Source: Apostichopus japonicus
Lineage: Eukaryota; Echinodermata; Holothuroidea; Aspidochirotida; Stichopodidae
Direction: 5' to 3'
Assembly: GCF_037975245.1 (NCBI RefSeq)
Contig: NC_092562.1
Coordinates: 5,503,501 to 5,567,500 of the forward strand
DNA: 64,000 nucleotides
Shown: in pieces, positions 49,847 through 60,569 of the stretch
Position numbering within the stretch: the stretch's first letter is position 1
Layout: the number at the start of each line of letters is the position of its first letter
Position numbers and translations under genes: made by a program
The notes under the pieces: generated by a model
The model's input: the letters and a program-made list of their open reading frames with translations, nothing else
Told to the model about the DNA's origin: nothing
Database searches by the model: none

Positions 49847-50279
49847 TTCAAAAAGTGTTTTGGTAAACTTCCCGAAGTTCCTGCTGACTTGCCTTTTCGC
49901 TTATTATCGTTGTTAGCTATCGATATAATAGTTATGTATGAGAATATCGTGCGTTGCGTAATACTACCAAAGATAACATTCTTTGCAAGAACAGAAGTTA
50001 CAGCAGGCAACTCGTTGTGTACTTGTATCAATTAAGCAGTGATCTACCAACTCCCAATATTTTCGAAAAGTGTTTTGGTAAACTTCCCGAAGTTTCAGGT
50101 GACTTGTCTTTTCGCTTATTATAGTTGTTAGCTATCGATATAATAGTTATGTATGAGAATATCGTGCGTTGCGTAATACTACCAAAGATAACATTCTTTG
50201 CAAGAACAGAAGTTACAGCAGGCAACTCGTTGTGTACTCGTATCAATTAAGCAGTGATCTACCAACTCCCAATATTTTA
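49847..50279. repeat. 215-bp tandem duplication at the COA7 5' end
   Basis: The sequence from AAAAGTGTTTTGGTAAACTT at 49851 is repeated from 50066, and GCAGTGATCTACCAACTCCC at 50036 is repeated at 50251, both exactly 215 bases apart. The copies differ at only a handful of positions. The duplicated unit covers what should be the COA7 5' UTR and core promoter, so the distal copy may supply a second start site. The ATG of COA7 lies at the edge of the proximal copy and has no counterpart in the distal one. Confidence 0.92.
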
Positions 50280-50428
50280 ACAATTGACGTAGCTCTGGGG
50301 GAGAAGGGGGGGGGCGGAAATACTTCCCTCCATCTCCCCACAAAAAGAATATCAGAACCTTTTTTTTTTGGCCAGCTCTTCCTCCCCTTCCCGTCTAGAA
50401 AAACATTGGGTTCCCCTATAAACCCCAG

Positions 50429-50793
50429 CAGTGGCGTAGGAAGGTACTTTTGAGTGGGGGGGGGGGGGGCTGAAGACTGATGGCCGGCCTGGGGGAGGGG
50501 GTGTCCCCCTCCCCTTTGGAATTTTTTGCATTTCCAGGTGGCCTCAGATGCAATTTGGTGCAATATAGCACACTTCAACACCCACTCCATTTTGTAAACT
50601 TAATTTTGTATTTTCACCTGGCCTTAGATGCAATTTGGTGCTCCACATGAGATTTTTTTTCTCATTTGGAAATGAAAAAGGGGTTTTCTGACTTGCGAAG
50701 CGGGGGGGGGGGCGGAATGATACTTCCGCCCCTCCACATTTTTCACTGGGGGAGGGCTGGCACCCCTCCAGCCCCCCGGTTCCTACGCCCTTG
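50429..50793. mobile_element. hAT-like MITE with perfect 8-bp target duplication
   Basis: The element starts CAGTGGCGTAGG and ends CCTACGCCCTTG. AACCCCAG stands immediately on both sides (50421-50428 and 50794-50801), a perfect 8-base target duplication typical of hAT transposons. Its 365 bases hold G-rich and C-rich blocks near the ends, a CTCATTTGGAAATG-type core and no coding frame. The same family, in opposite orientation, is found twice in PLA2 intron 1. Confidence 0.93.
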
Positions 50794-50801
50794 AACCCCA
50801 G

Positions 50802-52013
50802 GTCCTGATATTTCCCTCTTGATTCTACTCATATCGACCGATTTCTATGCTAGATATGACACACAGGCCTATACGACAACGTAGTTGCGTGCATTGTGGT
50901 GGGGTATGGAGACTTCGAGACAGTGGAACATGTGACTTCATATGATCTGGGAAATGCACAAAATCAGATTAAACCACCCGAATACTATTTTTCTTTCTTA
51001 TTTTTCTCCTTTTCAATAAACGGGAACTGTCTTCTTATTACATTTTCCTTAGTTTCAAAACAAAAGGACCTTTTTAAGTAACAAAAAGGCTTATTTTTAT
51101 TACAAAGAGTAAAGTAAAACTAGGCCTACTTTTTTAATTAACTATAGTGAGCACTTACAATTTATGGAATGGAGCACCCAATCCGCCAATGGTCACTCCG
51201 GTTCTGCTACATGGGAACCATACTGCGGTAAAAACAATGTGTCGCCTAGTTGCTGCGTTCCCCAAGATATAACCTTTTCTCGTTCCCCCCACCCCACCCC
51301 TGCACTCCCTCAGTTGACAATGTATAATTATCATCATCTTTCTGTTTTATTGTTTTATACTGCAACGAGAAGCCTAGTTGTGTATACTGGATGAACGTGC
51401 ATGGAGGTAATGTAATAAACATGTGACCAGAAACTTTCGAAGATCTTTGTTTGGTGTCTCTATCAGGGCCTTGAAACAAAGGGCTTATGATATGCGTCAA
51501 GTCGACCCTCGACCTACTGAGTGCGGTACAGTATTTCTGTCGAGTCGTTGAAAGTTAAAATGGGAAAAGAAACAAATGATTGCTTCTTCGATAATTTATT
51601 TTATCTTGAATGGAACTTGACCAGCATAATTTCTCGCAAACGTAGGTAGTATACGCTATACTGATGACGTCACTCCGATTAATATGACCTTCATTTCATA
51701 ACGTTAATCCAGAGGTCTTCTCAAATGCTCTTTGCAGATAGATTAAAGTTCATATGAAGGTTTCAGTGCTTATGTAAACAGATCGTTCCATTTATCAGTG
51801 AGAAGCTTAACCGCAAATATAAGCTATCTATTGTTTTAACCGTGCAGGGTTGTGATTATATTTCACTATGTGTGTCAGCTAGACTTATAAACAACTTTAA
51901 GTTTATGAAGGTTGCTTCCACACTGTTGCGCACCTCCTGCTGGAATCAACTCTGAGACTTTTTCTTCAAATCTCTTCAACAGTTCTACGACAGGAATTGA
52001 CTTTATAGAGATC
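50802..52013. other. Intergenic segment between COA7 and the phospholipase gene
   Basis: About 1.2 kb with no supported gene. COA7 and the phospholipase gene are transcribed away from each other, so this holds at least the phospholipase promoter and 5' UTR. Confidence 0.5.
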
Positions 52014-55000
52014 ATGGCGTCTATCAGATGGCTGGTTAGGGCAGTACTTGTATTTTTATCGCTGGTTTCGCTTCCACAAATCACAGGTAATCACTTAAAA
52101 CTTTGCACCCGGCAAATGATAACCGTTTATCTCGTTTAGTGTTAGTATGTATTTGCTGTGTTTGTCAATTTTAGTATTGTTCTATCTATTGTATAGGCTA
52201 GTCACGCACACCATTGCTAACATGAATGTATACATAAGACACGGCAATCTACTTAAAGGTGAAGATATTAAAATATCAGTTTAATAGGTTTCTTCAATCA
52301 TTATATGATATATTTATGTATTAATGTGTTTGTGATATGCGTACTGTGGCATCCAATCATGTGACGAATATATTTGAACGTGTGCACGTCTGCGCACTTT
52401 GTTAACCTTTGTCAATAAATACCATCAAACTTTTCTACTTTTGAAACTGGCAAATCAGTATATAGAGAAGACGGTATAAATGGGACATGGACAGAAAATC
52501 CGAAATTCAGTAGGATGGGACTAATAATTTATGTTCGATGAAATAGGCCTATGATGCCTACACATACGTAGACATTTCTATGTTAAACCCAAACAGGCGA
52601 AAGCAAGGATCAAAGGCGGTCCCGGCACTAGCCATCTGTCCTGGTGAAGAGGGCATGGGTATAGTGAGGGTATATTCTTGGGGATCTCGGACATATATTT
52701 TCCATGACAGTAAACCTCCCGCAAACAACAAGTGTTCAACATAGACCACCATCGCAAATGATTACATTAAAAAAAATTCTCAAAATGGCCCGTTATATGA
52801 AATGAGAAGCAAGCAGTGATTCCAAGGGCGTAGGAGCCGGGGGGCTGGGGGGGGGGGGGGGGCGCCAGCCCCCCCCCAGTGAAAAATATGGGGGCGGAAG
52901 TATCATTCCGCTCCCCGCTTCGCAAGTCAGAAATACCGTTTTTCAAGGGCGTAGGAACCGGGGGAGCTGGGGGGGGCGCCAGCCCCCCAGTGAAAAATGT
53001 GGAGGGGCGGAAGTATCATTCCGCCCCCCCGGTTCGCAAGTCAGAAAACCCCTTTTTCATTTCCAAATGAGAAAAAAAATCTCATTTGGAGCACCAAATT
53101 GCATCTAAGGCCAGGTGAAAATACAAAATTAAGTTTACAAAATTGAGTGGGTGTTGAAGTGTGCTATATTGCACCAAATTGCATCTGAGGCCACCTGGAA
53201 ATGCAAAAAATTCCAAAGGGGAGGGGGACACCCCCTCCCCTTAGACCCCTCCCCCAGGCTGGCCATCAGTCTTCAGCCCCCCCACTCAAAAGTACCTTCC
53301 TACGCCACTGCCGTTTTTCATTTCCAAATGAGAAAAAAATCTCATTTGTGCACCAAATTGCATCTAAGGCCAGGTGAAAATGCAAAATTATTTACAAAAT
53401 GGAGTGGGTGTTGAAGTGTGCTATATTGCACCAAATTGCATCTGAGGCCACCTGGAAATGCAAACAAATTCCATAGGGGAGGGGGACACCCCTCCCCTTA
53501 TACCATTCCCCCAGGCCGGCCATCAGTCTTCAGCCCCCCCCCCCCACTCAAAAGTACCTTCCTACGCCACTGAGTGATTCCATCATAGGCCCTATCTAAT
53601 TATGAATATATTATTTTTCAGCCTCGGTTTCAAGAGGACGGCGACACGTAGAACAGCTAGGAGAGTTAATTGAATGCCAGACTGGGCGCAGGGCCATCGA
53701 TTACATCAGCTACGGATGTTGGTGTGGTATCGGCGGCTCAGCTGACCCATTGGATGACACAGACCAGTAAATATTTCTGATTGGTCGAAAAACTAAACTT
53801 GTTCATATTCATTTGACGTCATCATGTCGATATTAGCCTATTTATAACAAATTGACTGACAATTATCCCGTTCACTAATTTTCGATGGGCGGAAGTGGGG
53901 AAATGTTTTATATGGGATAATGGGAAATGCCGAAGTGCAGAAAATAAAGAAAGAGAAATGGGGCCAGAATACTGATACATAGCAGGGGCGTATCCAGGAT
54001 TTTCCACTAGGGGGGGGGGGGGTCAGACATGAATGATCGCCGTCATGGGGGATGGGTCTAAGGGGAGGGGTGGACAATTTTTGCTTTCGAAGAAGGGCTG
54101 AAATGCAAAATGGTGCCATATGTGATCCATTTTTCGACCTTAATAATAAGCAACATTTCCAGTAAAAATGGACACAAAATGCACAATTTAGTATGGCTGG
54201 CATGTCACTTAGTGTTTAAAGTGATAATACAAACACAATTACCATCTATGTTTCTAAAACTATTATGCCGCCGAACTTCGCCAGAACCTTTTCTTGGCAA
54301 ACAAAAAATAAAGCATACGGGAGGGGGGGGGGGGGTTGAGCGATCACCGACATCTCACGTAAAGGTCGTCATCAATTTTTTTTTTTTTTTTTGCTAAACT
54401 TTTTTTTTTGGTGACGGCCAATAGGGGGGGGGCGCGCCTGTTGCGCCCCCTGGATACGCCCCTGCATAGGGCGATACATATACAGCTCGTTTATAATCTA
54501 ACAACTTAGGCCTATCTGTCATGAACAATTTGTCAAGTATATTTTTGGAAATTTAAATATCAGTACCTACTGTATTTACATGATGTTTAAAGGGAAAGGT
54601 CGACCTTCTAACCATTGAACGGATTGTTTTTGCATGAATTTTGAATGAGATACATTTCCACCCGCAGATGTTGTAGAAACCATGACCTGTGTTACGATGC
54701 ATTGTATGATGCGGGCATATGTGATGGCATGAAGATGTATACAGTCCATTATACCTTCAATAACTCAGAAATTTGTCCGAGACAATCACCACTCAACTGC
54801 AGTGAGTATACTTTATGAGTAGGAAATTTCGAAAGAAAGGAAGGGATGGGGTGGGGAAGGGAGAGGGGGGTTGGGGAAACAAACCAGGAAAAAAATCGCA
54901 GGCCCTTTTGTATTTGATGTCTAATGTTCGCAAAATTCTGTATCAAACGCAATAATCTTTCTTTCTCGCCCCAAAGCTGTAATGTAGGCCTAGCATCTAT

Positions 55001-55852
55001 ATCTGGCCATGGGGAATATATTTCGCACTTCTATAACAAACCTTATCTCAATTTAATGACTAATTCAAGAAATGGTTGATTGGATGTGAGCTATCTTGAC
55101 TGGCTAACTCCAGGAAGTTGAAAGCAGTATGGTATGAGGGTCATCACGGAGAAACTAGCTTTTCAGTTTTCATAGGCAGTTATCGAAATGTGAAGGAGTT
55201 GGGTGATGTAGAAGGGTCAGAAACGAACGGCGGGATTTCGAAATTTGCATCAGAAGAACTTTTAGACTTGTAACTGCTACGGTGGCTCAGATGTGACAGT
55301 GAAACCTTCAAGTTTTAATATCGGAATTTTGGCCTTTTTTATTATCTCAACGTGACGTTTATCAATTTCATTCAAACAATTAACCTATTTTCTTTTCATA
55401 TCGACATTTAGAAGCTTGTTCTCTGTAAAGTACATGACTTTATATACAATAATTACACCTCTCCTTTCACAAACAAAGTCTAAATGTCTAAGAAACGTGC
55501 AAATTTGAAAGTGGACTAATTATGTGTAATATAAACATTTGATTGCCTGGCAATTATACTGAGGTTTATTTTCTGCCTGTCACGTGGTCTAAAAGAACCT
55601 CAGCGATAAGCATCCACACACCAGCCCTGGCTCTCATACGATATTACTCCAGCTGTCAAATGAGGTGAAAAATTATTTCTGCTCCATTCCACAGGTCCTG
55701 AAAATGATGCATGCGCCCTGGGTCTGTGCACGTGTGATGAGACAGTTTCCAACTGTTTCAGGAGGTCAAAGTTCAATGACGAATACGACAAGTACTCAAG
55801 ATACTTTGGATGCTCCACCAGGCAGTACTTGTGCAGCTGGTTTGGATGTTAA
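52014..55852 (+). CDS. Secreted phospholipase A2, group I-like
   Basis: Exons 52014-52086, 53622-53766, 54668-54801 and 55695-55852 join to 169 codons plus stop. The enzyme class hydrolyses the sn-2 ester of phospholipids using calcium. Residues 1-25 form a signal peptide, followed by a basic SRGRR that may mark propeptide cleavage. The calcium loop YGCWCGIGG (55-63) is followed by the active site CCRNHDLCY (74-82), with His78/Asp79 and a second Asp at 132 (CTCD). Cys43 is in the place of the group I-specific half-cystine. There are 16 cysteines in all, two more than usual for group I, three of them near the C-terminus. Ala65 replaces the Gly usual after the calcium-loop Ser. It should be secreted and active, for digestion, defence or lipid signalling; nothing here points to a venom role. 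Introns 1 and 2 carry transposons. Confidence 0.95.
52823..53572. mobile_element. hAT-like MITE interrupted by a copy of its own family (PLA2 intron 1)
   Basis: The outer element runs from CAAGGGCGTAGG to CCTACGCCACTG with AGTGATTC on both sides (52815-52822 and 53573-53580), a perfect 8-base target duplication. It is split by a second full copy at 52944-53310. Without the insert it would be about 375 bases. Orientation is opposite to the copy at 50429. Confidence 0.94.
52944..53310. mobile_element. Inner hAT-like MITE copy, nested in its relative
   Basis: A complete 367-base copy from CAAGGGCGTAGG to CCTACGCCACTG. The octamer CCGTTTTT stands on both sides (52936-52943 and 53311-53318), a perfect target duplication that lies inside the outer copy. 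The centre has an inverted repeat, TCCAAATGAGA and TCTCATTTGGA around an A run. Confidence 0.94.
53983..54464. mobile_element. MITE with TIR CAGGGGCGTATCCAGG and 5-bp target duplication (PLA2 intron 2)
   Basis: The ends are CAGGGGCGTATCCAGG and CCTGGATACGCCCCTG, a perfect 16-base inverted repeat. CATAG stands on both sides (53978-53982 and 54465-54469). The 482-base body is non-coding, with poly-G near both ends and a poly-T block. Its ends match those of the composite transposon at 10091-15275, which also made a 5-base duplication. Confidence 0.9.
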
Positions 55853-56768
55853 CTATGATGACATATCCACATACCATTCATGTTCACCATAGGAGGAGGT
55901 GGTTTTCATATCAATGTCGAAGACATTTAATTTCAATGTCGGAGTGTCACTACTACCATTCCAATACTCTGTAGTCACAAAAATATTCTGGAGTAAATTT
56001 CCACACAGAATCAGTCCATCACTAGATAAGATAATATGCAGGGTGGGCAGGAAGGGTGATCAAGCTCACGACATTGATGGTCCCCTTAACAGACTGTTGC
56101 AAACATTGTGGGCCAATATCTCATGGACCAGAACAGATTTGGCCAGCGGGCCGCTTAATTGACTGAGAACCCTGAATTAAATGAAGCAAACGGAGACTGC
56201 GGGGGCATATATTAACCGTGAACATGATGTGATATGTCAAAGAATTTTATAAACAGCTAGAATTCATTTGTTTCTATATAAATGTATGAATTTACTTATA
56301 TTTTGCATCCAAGATAAAGACCTTAGCGTATGTATTTCATATACAGTATGTTAGTCTAGGGAGACATTGGTGAAATACTACAACATTTTGAACATGAACT
56401 TATAATGAGCCTTTTAATCCATAATGTTAATGTAGTTTTCCAGGCAGCAGCATGGATTAGGGAGGGATGATCTGTATCATGGAGAATGTGACACTACAGT
56501 GATGCTATCTTGCTACCTCACATTAATTCAATTAGGAACATTAATTCATCAAGGGTTGAGTAAACATTGTCCAATGTCACCTTTATTTAGTATACATAGC
56601 CAAGGTAATACTCCATGAATATGCAACATAAATGCAAAAATGATTTTTTTTTTTTAATGTTTTTAATATACTAATATTAAAGTTTATCTGGATAACGTCC
56701 AGCACATCTCATCGAATAGCCTTTTTTGTCATTTACTAAGTTTCTACTTATAATTCTCTCACTATTCT
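55853..56768. other. Tail-to-tail spacer between PLA2 and LRRC42
   Basis: This should hold the 3' UTRs of both genes. A TTTATT on + near 56582 could be the LRRC42 polyadenylation signal on the minus strand. No further gene is seen. Confidence 0.5.
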
Positions 56769-59700
56769 TCACTCCAAGTAATCAAAGACACTTTGTTTCC
56801 TCTCTTCAGTTCTAACATGGTCTCTTGCTTTGACCTCAGAATTAGTCAATCCTTCCAATGTGACACAACCAGGCTCTTCCGTCCATAACTCACCCTCCCT
56901 GTCAACTAACTTTATCCTCTTTCGTTTTGTTTTCCCAGTATTGTGCCATGGTCTCTTTTGATTTCTAACAAGTTTGTCTTTTCTTCCAACATCATTGGAG
57001 CTTTTTGTGTTTCGAGAACTATCACTGCTGTTGGTCACATGAATTTCGCTTTCACTTCCACCATAAGTTGCTAAAAGTTTTTCATTGTTTTCAGACCTGT
57101 TGTGATTGCCAGAATCTTCTCTGAGTAATGAATGCGTGATGTTTCTTGGCAGAAATTTTGTTGGGCTTCCTATCGAAGACAAGCTTCCTCTGTTGATATT
57201 TCCTTCAGAAGGGTTCTTGGAAATGTTTACAGGAATAAAGTAAGGTTCAACATGAGAGGTAGACCCAGCCGTGCGACATCCTCCAGGTTTGATGAACAAC
57301 AATGGTGTTTTGATGTTTTGATCACTCATCAACATAGATGTAGTTCCTACTTTCTTAGAATCTGTAAAATAAGGAAGATTGAACCAGTTTTCACTCCGCC
57401 ATGGTTAGTACATGGCATTGGGATACAAAGCAATATGGTTATTTTGAGAACAACATATCACGATAGGTCAAAAGGCCTAGACCAGTACAGAATAGAGGTC
57501 TCAGGACTCAACCTTCTGTGTCTGTCATTGAACTCCAGCCATGAGTCTTGTCAGGTTGGAAATACATCCATGTTTTCGGGTGTTTTTGTGTTCTCTCAAT
57601 TAATCCTGATTATCATGAATTGTGTCGATTAAAACTGTCAGCACCCCACTAATTGGACAAAATGGTGATCCCTGTACTTTCCCTAGCATTTGTAGCACCC
57701 CTGGTAACCTAACTTAGTCTCCCATAGATTAAGTTAAGTCTCCTATGGGTATAAATCTTAAAGGTCTGAATATTAAGTTCCATATTTGTGGTGACAGAAA
57801 TCAGAAATGTCACAGAATTTATAGAGATGAGCTGGTGTGACACCCTGTTGCTTAACATAGCCACACTCTTAGCAAGTTTAGTAAATGCAGGCACTGTGCC
57901 ACTGAGGGGATTACATCATAACGGCATAACTGCATAGCACAACAGTGTTTGTGCTCACACAACACAACACAAGCTGCGCTTCTGCAGAGATAATCTCTCT
58001 ATTGATTCAGTCTTGCTGCTACAGATAATTGGATAGCAATTTGAAGATATGCAGATAGCTACCAACTCAAAATGTTACAGCATTTTAATAATTAAGAATG
58101 AACTTACAGAATTTTGCAGCTGAAGATGAACCTGACAAAGGTAATCGGTTAATGCATGCATCTCTCTTCCATTCTTCAATTAAGGGGGCAGCCCAACCTT
58201 TATTTTCTACCACAGCAACAGCAGCTTGTGGAAGTGAGCTGTGTGCAATAAATCCTAGTTGACTGTAAATTGATTCCTTTCTAGCTTCCTGTAAACACAA
58301 GAAAAAGAAATCACTTGTCATAATGTCATGACATGTGAGAGAATTATAAAACTCACTGCAACGATTTCACGGTGTATCTTAAAGATAAAGGGCAGGATAT
58401 AAGCTTGTGATAAACAGTTGACAACATTCCTCATTGTTGGCTGGAACAATTTTCACTATTCTAGGGTGCAATAAATATATGAAACTTGGAAAACTCTCTA
58501 TATTAAATATAATAATCACTTATCCAATAGATTCATTGTTTAGGAGGTACAGTAGAGAGGAGTACAGAGTAGGCAACTAGGCATATGAGATATGTGACCA
58601 ACTTAAGAATGTTAACTTTATTGCATATATTGGAATAAAACAACAATTATCTAATGGACAATTCTGACCCCCCCTGCCCCCCTCCTATTCAACCACCTCT
58701 GAAATAGATACGTTCACATACTACCTGCTATCAATCAACCTCCAAAATATATCTTTTTCATTCCACTAACTCATCAATGTCTAATTTGGTACCACATATA
58801 TTACGTTTTGTTTCCTCACATGGAAAAAGAACTTCTCTTGATAGAAGAGATTGAAATATCTAACTACAAACTTACCATGACACTACATCCAGTAACATTC
58901 AAGGTCATAAGACACTGAAATGGCTTCAAATATAGAAAAATCTTGTTTGTCACTCTGTGGTTACCTGAAAGTGAAGGAAAAGTAAAAGAAATTAAGGAGA
59001 GGTAGAGAAGGCAAGAAATATAATTTCATTAATTCAGATGTCACAATGCACCTGATGTATGTCGGCAAGATGACATGTAAAATGCAACAGATACACTTTG
59101 ATGAGAATCATACTCAGTTTATTGAGAGCAAATCAGTTAAATTCTTTTTTAGAAGTAACTGCTCTATAATTTATACTACAAACACAGCTGATATGCTTTA
59201 TGGTCTTATAAAAGCTTCTTTATAATACAAGTAATATAGATACAGGATTATTTGGCTTGGGCATCAACCCAACCCTATCTCCTTTTCTCCTTAAAGAAAG
59301 CAGTATTAACAAAAAATCACTAATGTGATGTCACTCAAACAAGGACATCAGTCTCTTCCCCATAGCGATGATACAGTGACTTTAGTATAAATTGTCTCAA
59401 CTCAAGTCAAGGAAACTTAGTAGCAAATGACGAGAAAAATAACTCTGCAAAGAATGTTGTTATTAAACATGCTATTATAAACTATGTGGTGGTAAGAGTT
59501 ACTTAGATTTGGGAAATAACTTTAAGGTTTCTGCTTCAGTCAAAAGAAGGAGAATTTACTTGATATTTACTTACCAGACAGATCCAAATAACTGAGTCTT
59601 CTCAAACCTTCTTTCATAACTCTAGAGTAGGCTGTAAGTCTCTGAACACCAACATCAGACAGTTCATTATCTGCCAACAGTAGAACTTCCAATCTAAAAG

Positions 59701-60456
59701 TACAGAGAGAGGGATCTGTACAAGTACCGTAACTCTATCATCCTTGATTAATTACGATAATCATTTTTCAAACCAAGAGTTAAGACATTACTGCAAACCA
59801 TTCGATGCTGCATGGCTAACTAGCACTACTGCAGATCAACATCGCACAATGTCATTACAGCCCGTGACCCTATCTAAAGGTACAATAGAGAGGTACTCAG
59901 ATATACCAAAGGCAAACTCTGCACTTCTTCATGAATATGTAGTCATATGAAAGGGTAAAGTTTATGAAAAGGAAAAATCATAAACAGAACATTAATAAAA
60001 AGCATATAGAACAGAAAGTGTGTTATTAAATCTTCTAAGGTAAAGCAGCACTCACTGGTGTAATTGAGTTCCAATATGAACAAGGATTTCATGGTAATCA
60101 TCAATACCGCAACCAGAAAGATCCAATTCTTTTAAATTTTTGAATACCTTGACTTCTTGGATATGTCTGTTAAGAGTAAGAATTGCATTGTTCTTCAGTG
60201 TCAAATTCTGTAACACCAGCTGTTTATAAGCTAATGTAAAAGACTCCAAACATGACGCAGAGTATTGATCTCCAAATTGCTTCAGTTTCAGGGCTGCTTC
60301 AAATATGCTTTTACCAATAATTTCTGGGATTGTAGTAAATGATTCCACATTGATCACATGGCAAGCAACAAACTCTGTTGCGAGGATAAGGAGTGACGTT
60401 GGTTGGTAGTACTTCTCCTGATCGGCAACAGCTTCACAACACTTGATAGCAGTCAT
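56769..60456 (-). CDS. LRRC42: Leucine-rich repeat-containing protein 42
   Basis: Minus-strand exons 60456-60056, 59693-59575, 58964-58876, 58288-58108 and 57361-56769 join in frame to 460 codons plus stop. The leucine-rich repeats span roughly residues 90-205: NLKELDLSGCGIDD, LEVLLLADNELSDVGVQRLT, RVMKEGLRRLSYLDLSGN and LMTLNVTGC. The RVMKEGLRRLSYLDLS block and the later GWAAPLIEEWKRD and AAKFYSKK segments parallel human LRRC42 (VMKRGLENLTLLDLS, GWADQIVLQWER, AQRFYGKR). The C-terminal third is Ser/Asn/Lys-rich and probably disordered, with a basic KTKRKRIK that could be a nuclear signal. The molecular role of the family is poorly known. The N-terminus is some 60-75 residues shorter than in human, so the true start may lie in an unseen upstream exon or be hidden by a frameshift. 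Confidence 0.93.
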
Positions 60457-60461
60457 TATGA

Positions 60462-60569
60462 TTAACCAAATTCAAGGTCGATGGTAGTACAATTACTTTT
60501 TAAGTTCACATCTTCGTGTTCGAACTGTTCCTCTGTCTCACAGTAGTTACCTTTGCCTGGAAGGTACAT
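60462..60569 (-). other. Upstream open frame of LRRC42, or its broken N-terminus
   Basis: On the minus strand an ATG at 60569 opens 35 codons (MYLPGKGNYCETEEQFEHED and onward to LEFG) that end in TAA five bases before the LRRC42 start, in another frame. It may be a uORF that lowers translation. It may also be the N-terminal part of LRRC42 itself, put out of frame by a real or sequencing one-base indel near the TTGAATTTGG. Confidence 0.4.

Noticed and set aside
50243..50590. 115-codon minus-strand frame upstream of COA7
   Set aside because: It runs through the hAT-like MITE at 50429-50793; the Pro-rich part is the G-tract read in reverse.
57132..57632. 166-codon + strand frame
   Set aside because: It is antisense to the last LRRC42 exon, whose splice-consistent frame matches a known protein.
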